Position numbers and translations under genes: made by a program | Shown here: positions 6,170 through 6,468 of the stretch, piece by piece | Layout: every line of letters begins with the position of its first letter | Numbering within the stretch: the stretch's first letter is position 1 | From: an uncultured Saprospiraceae bacterium | Lineage (GTDB): Bacteria; Bacteroidota; Bacteroidia; Chitinophagales; Saprospiraceae | Length of the DNA stretch: 6,468 nucleotides | Reading direction: 5' to 3' | Assembly: GCA_937930625.1 (NCBI GenBank) | Contig: CALHBW010000265.1 | Span: 1 to 6,468, forward strand | The notes under the pieces: model-generated | Told to the model about the DNA's origin: nothing | Seen by the model: the letters and a program-made list of their open reading frames with translations, nothing else | Databases searched by the model: none

Positions 6170-6466
6170 ATGCCAAATGCATTAGAAAAAAGAGCTTATC
6201 GCCACATTGACATTCACGTTGTCAGAGAAGTGGCGGAATACCTTATGATTACCAATCTCGAAACGACAACACTTGAAGTGAAAGATGCTTTGCGTTTTGC
6301 GGGATATATTGCTTATCAAGCGGATGTATCGCATATTATGGATGTCATCGCCAAGCGTAGTCCTAGTTGGCAGTACGCTTGTAATGGCGTGTTTCGTCAA
6401 TATACTTTTAAGCAGTATTTCGACTTTCAATTGACGCCACAAGTGCCTAAGTATTCTTTGAATTAG
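6170..6466 (+). CDS. Small protein of unknown function downstream of the PARP gene
   Basis: This is a complete 98-residue frame with its TAG stop two bases before the window end. I do not recognise a named family. The protein has no signal peptide or membrane segment, so it should be cytoplasmic. The N-terminal half is predicted to be helical (VVREVAEYLM at 17-26, TLEVKDALRFAGYIAYQADVSHIMDVIAK at 34-62), followed by a probable beta hairpin (SWQYACNGVFRQYTF, 66-80). Helix, turn, helix and hairpin in this order, with the TTLEVKDALR...YQADVS pattern, could be a small winged-helix-like DNA-binding fold, but that is inference from pattern alone. It lies 143 bp after the PARP gene on the same strand, so co-transcription is possible if the intervening hairpin is read through. 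The ATG at 6170 is the first in frame; the leader is AT-rich with no Shine-Dalgarno sequence. Confidence 0.75.
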   Translation: MPNALEKRAYRHIDIHVVREVAEYLMITNLETTTLEVKDALRFAGYIAYQADVSHIMDVIAKRSPSWQYACNGVFRQYTFKQYFDFQLTPQVPKYSLN

Positions 6467-6468
6467 AC

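Noticed and set aside
6182..6442. Minus-strand frame of 86 residues opposite the 98-residue gene.
   Set aside because: The plus-strand frame has more protein-like composition, a sensible start and context after the PARP gene; the minus frame shows no domain pattern.

Overview
The window looks like chromosomal DNA of a member of the Bacteroidota. The evidence is a secreted enzyme with a C-terminal type IX secretion (T9SS) sorting domain, AT-rich leaders without clear Shine-Dalgarno sequences, and promoter-like sites close to the Bacteroidota pattern (TTG, about 19 nt, TAnnTTTG). Nothing in the sequence fixes the family or genus.

Layout. Bases 1-203 are non-coding: a GC-rich perfect hairpin, a diverged partial copy of it, and an AT-rich terminator-like hairpin. 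Three genes follow on the minus strand: a PhoD-family phosphatase/phosphodiesterase with Sec signal and T9SS tail (204-2138), and two tandem paralogous exported proteins of about 290 residues, probably outer-membrane barrels of unknown function (2366-3244 and 3383-4255). A 394-bp AT-rich divergent intergenic region (4256-4649) separates them from two plus-strand genes. These are a bacterial poly(ADP-ribose) polymerase with the eukaryotic PARP2/PARP3 layout (WGR, helical regulatory domain, catalytic ART domain; 4650-6026) and a 98-residue protein of unknown function (6170-6466).

How the parts relate. The minus-strand genes all encode envelope or secreted products. The plus-strand pair looks like an intracellular module, perhaps a DNA-damage or NAD+-dependent ADP-ribosylation response; the link between the small protein and the PARP is inferred only from position. 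No ADP-ribose glycohydrolase or macrodomain gene is in the window, so removal of the modification must be encoded elsewhere if it occurs.

The most unusual feature outside the genes is in the spacers. Almost every gap carries its own inverted repeat, and each has a different sequence. Several are built from short degenerate tandem units (6 or 8 nt) repeated in one orientation and then, across an AT-rich spacer, in the other. One begins inside the last codons of the PARP gene. They look like one structural class with unrelated sequences and may act as terminators or mark a common mutational origin.
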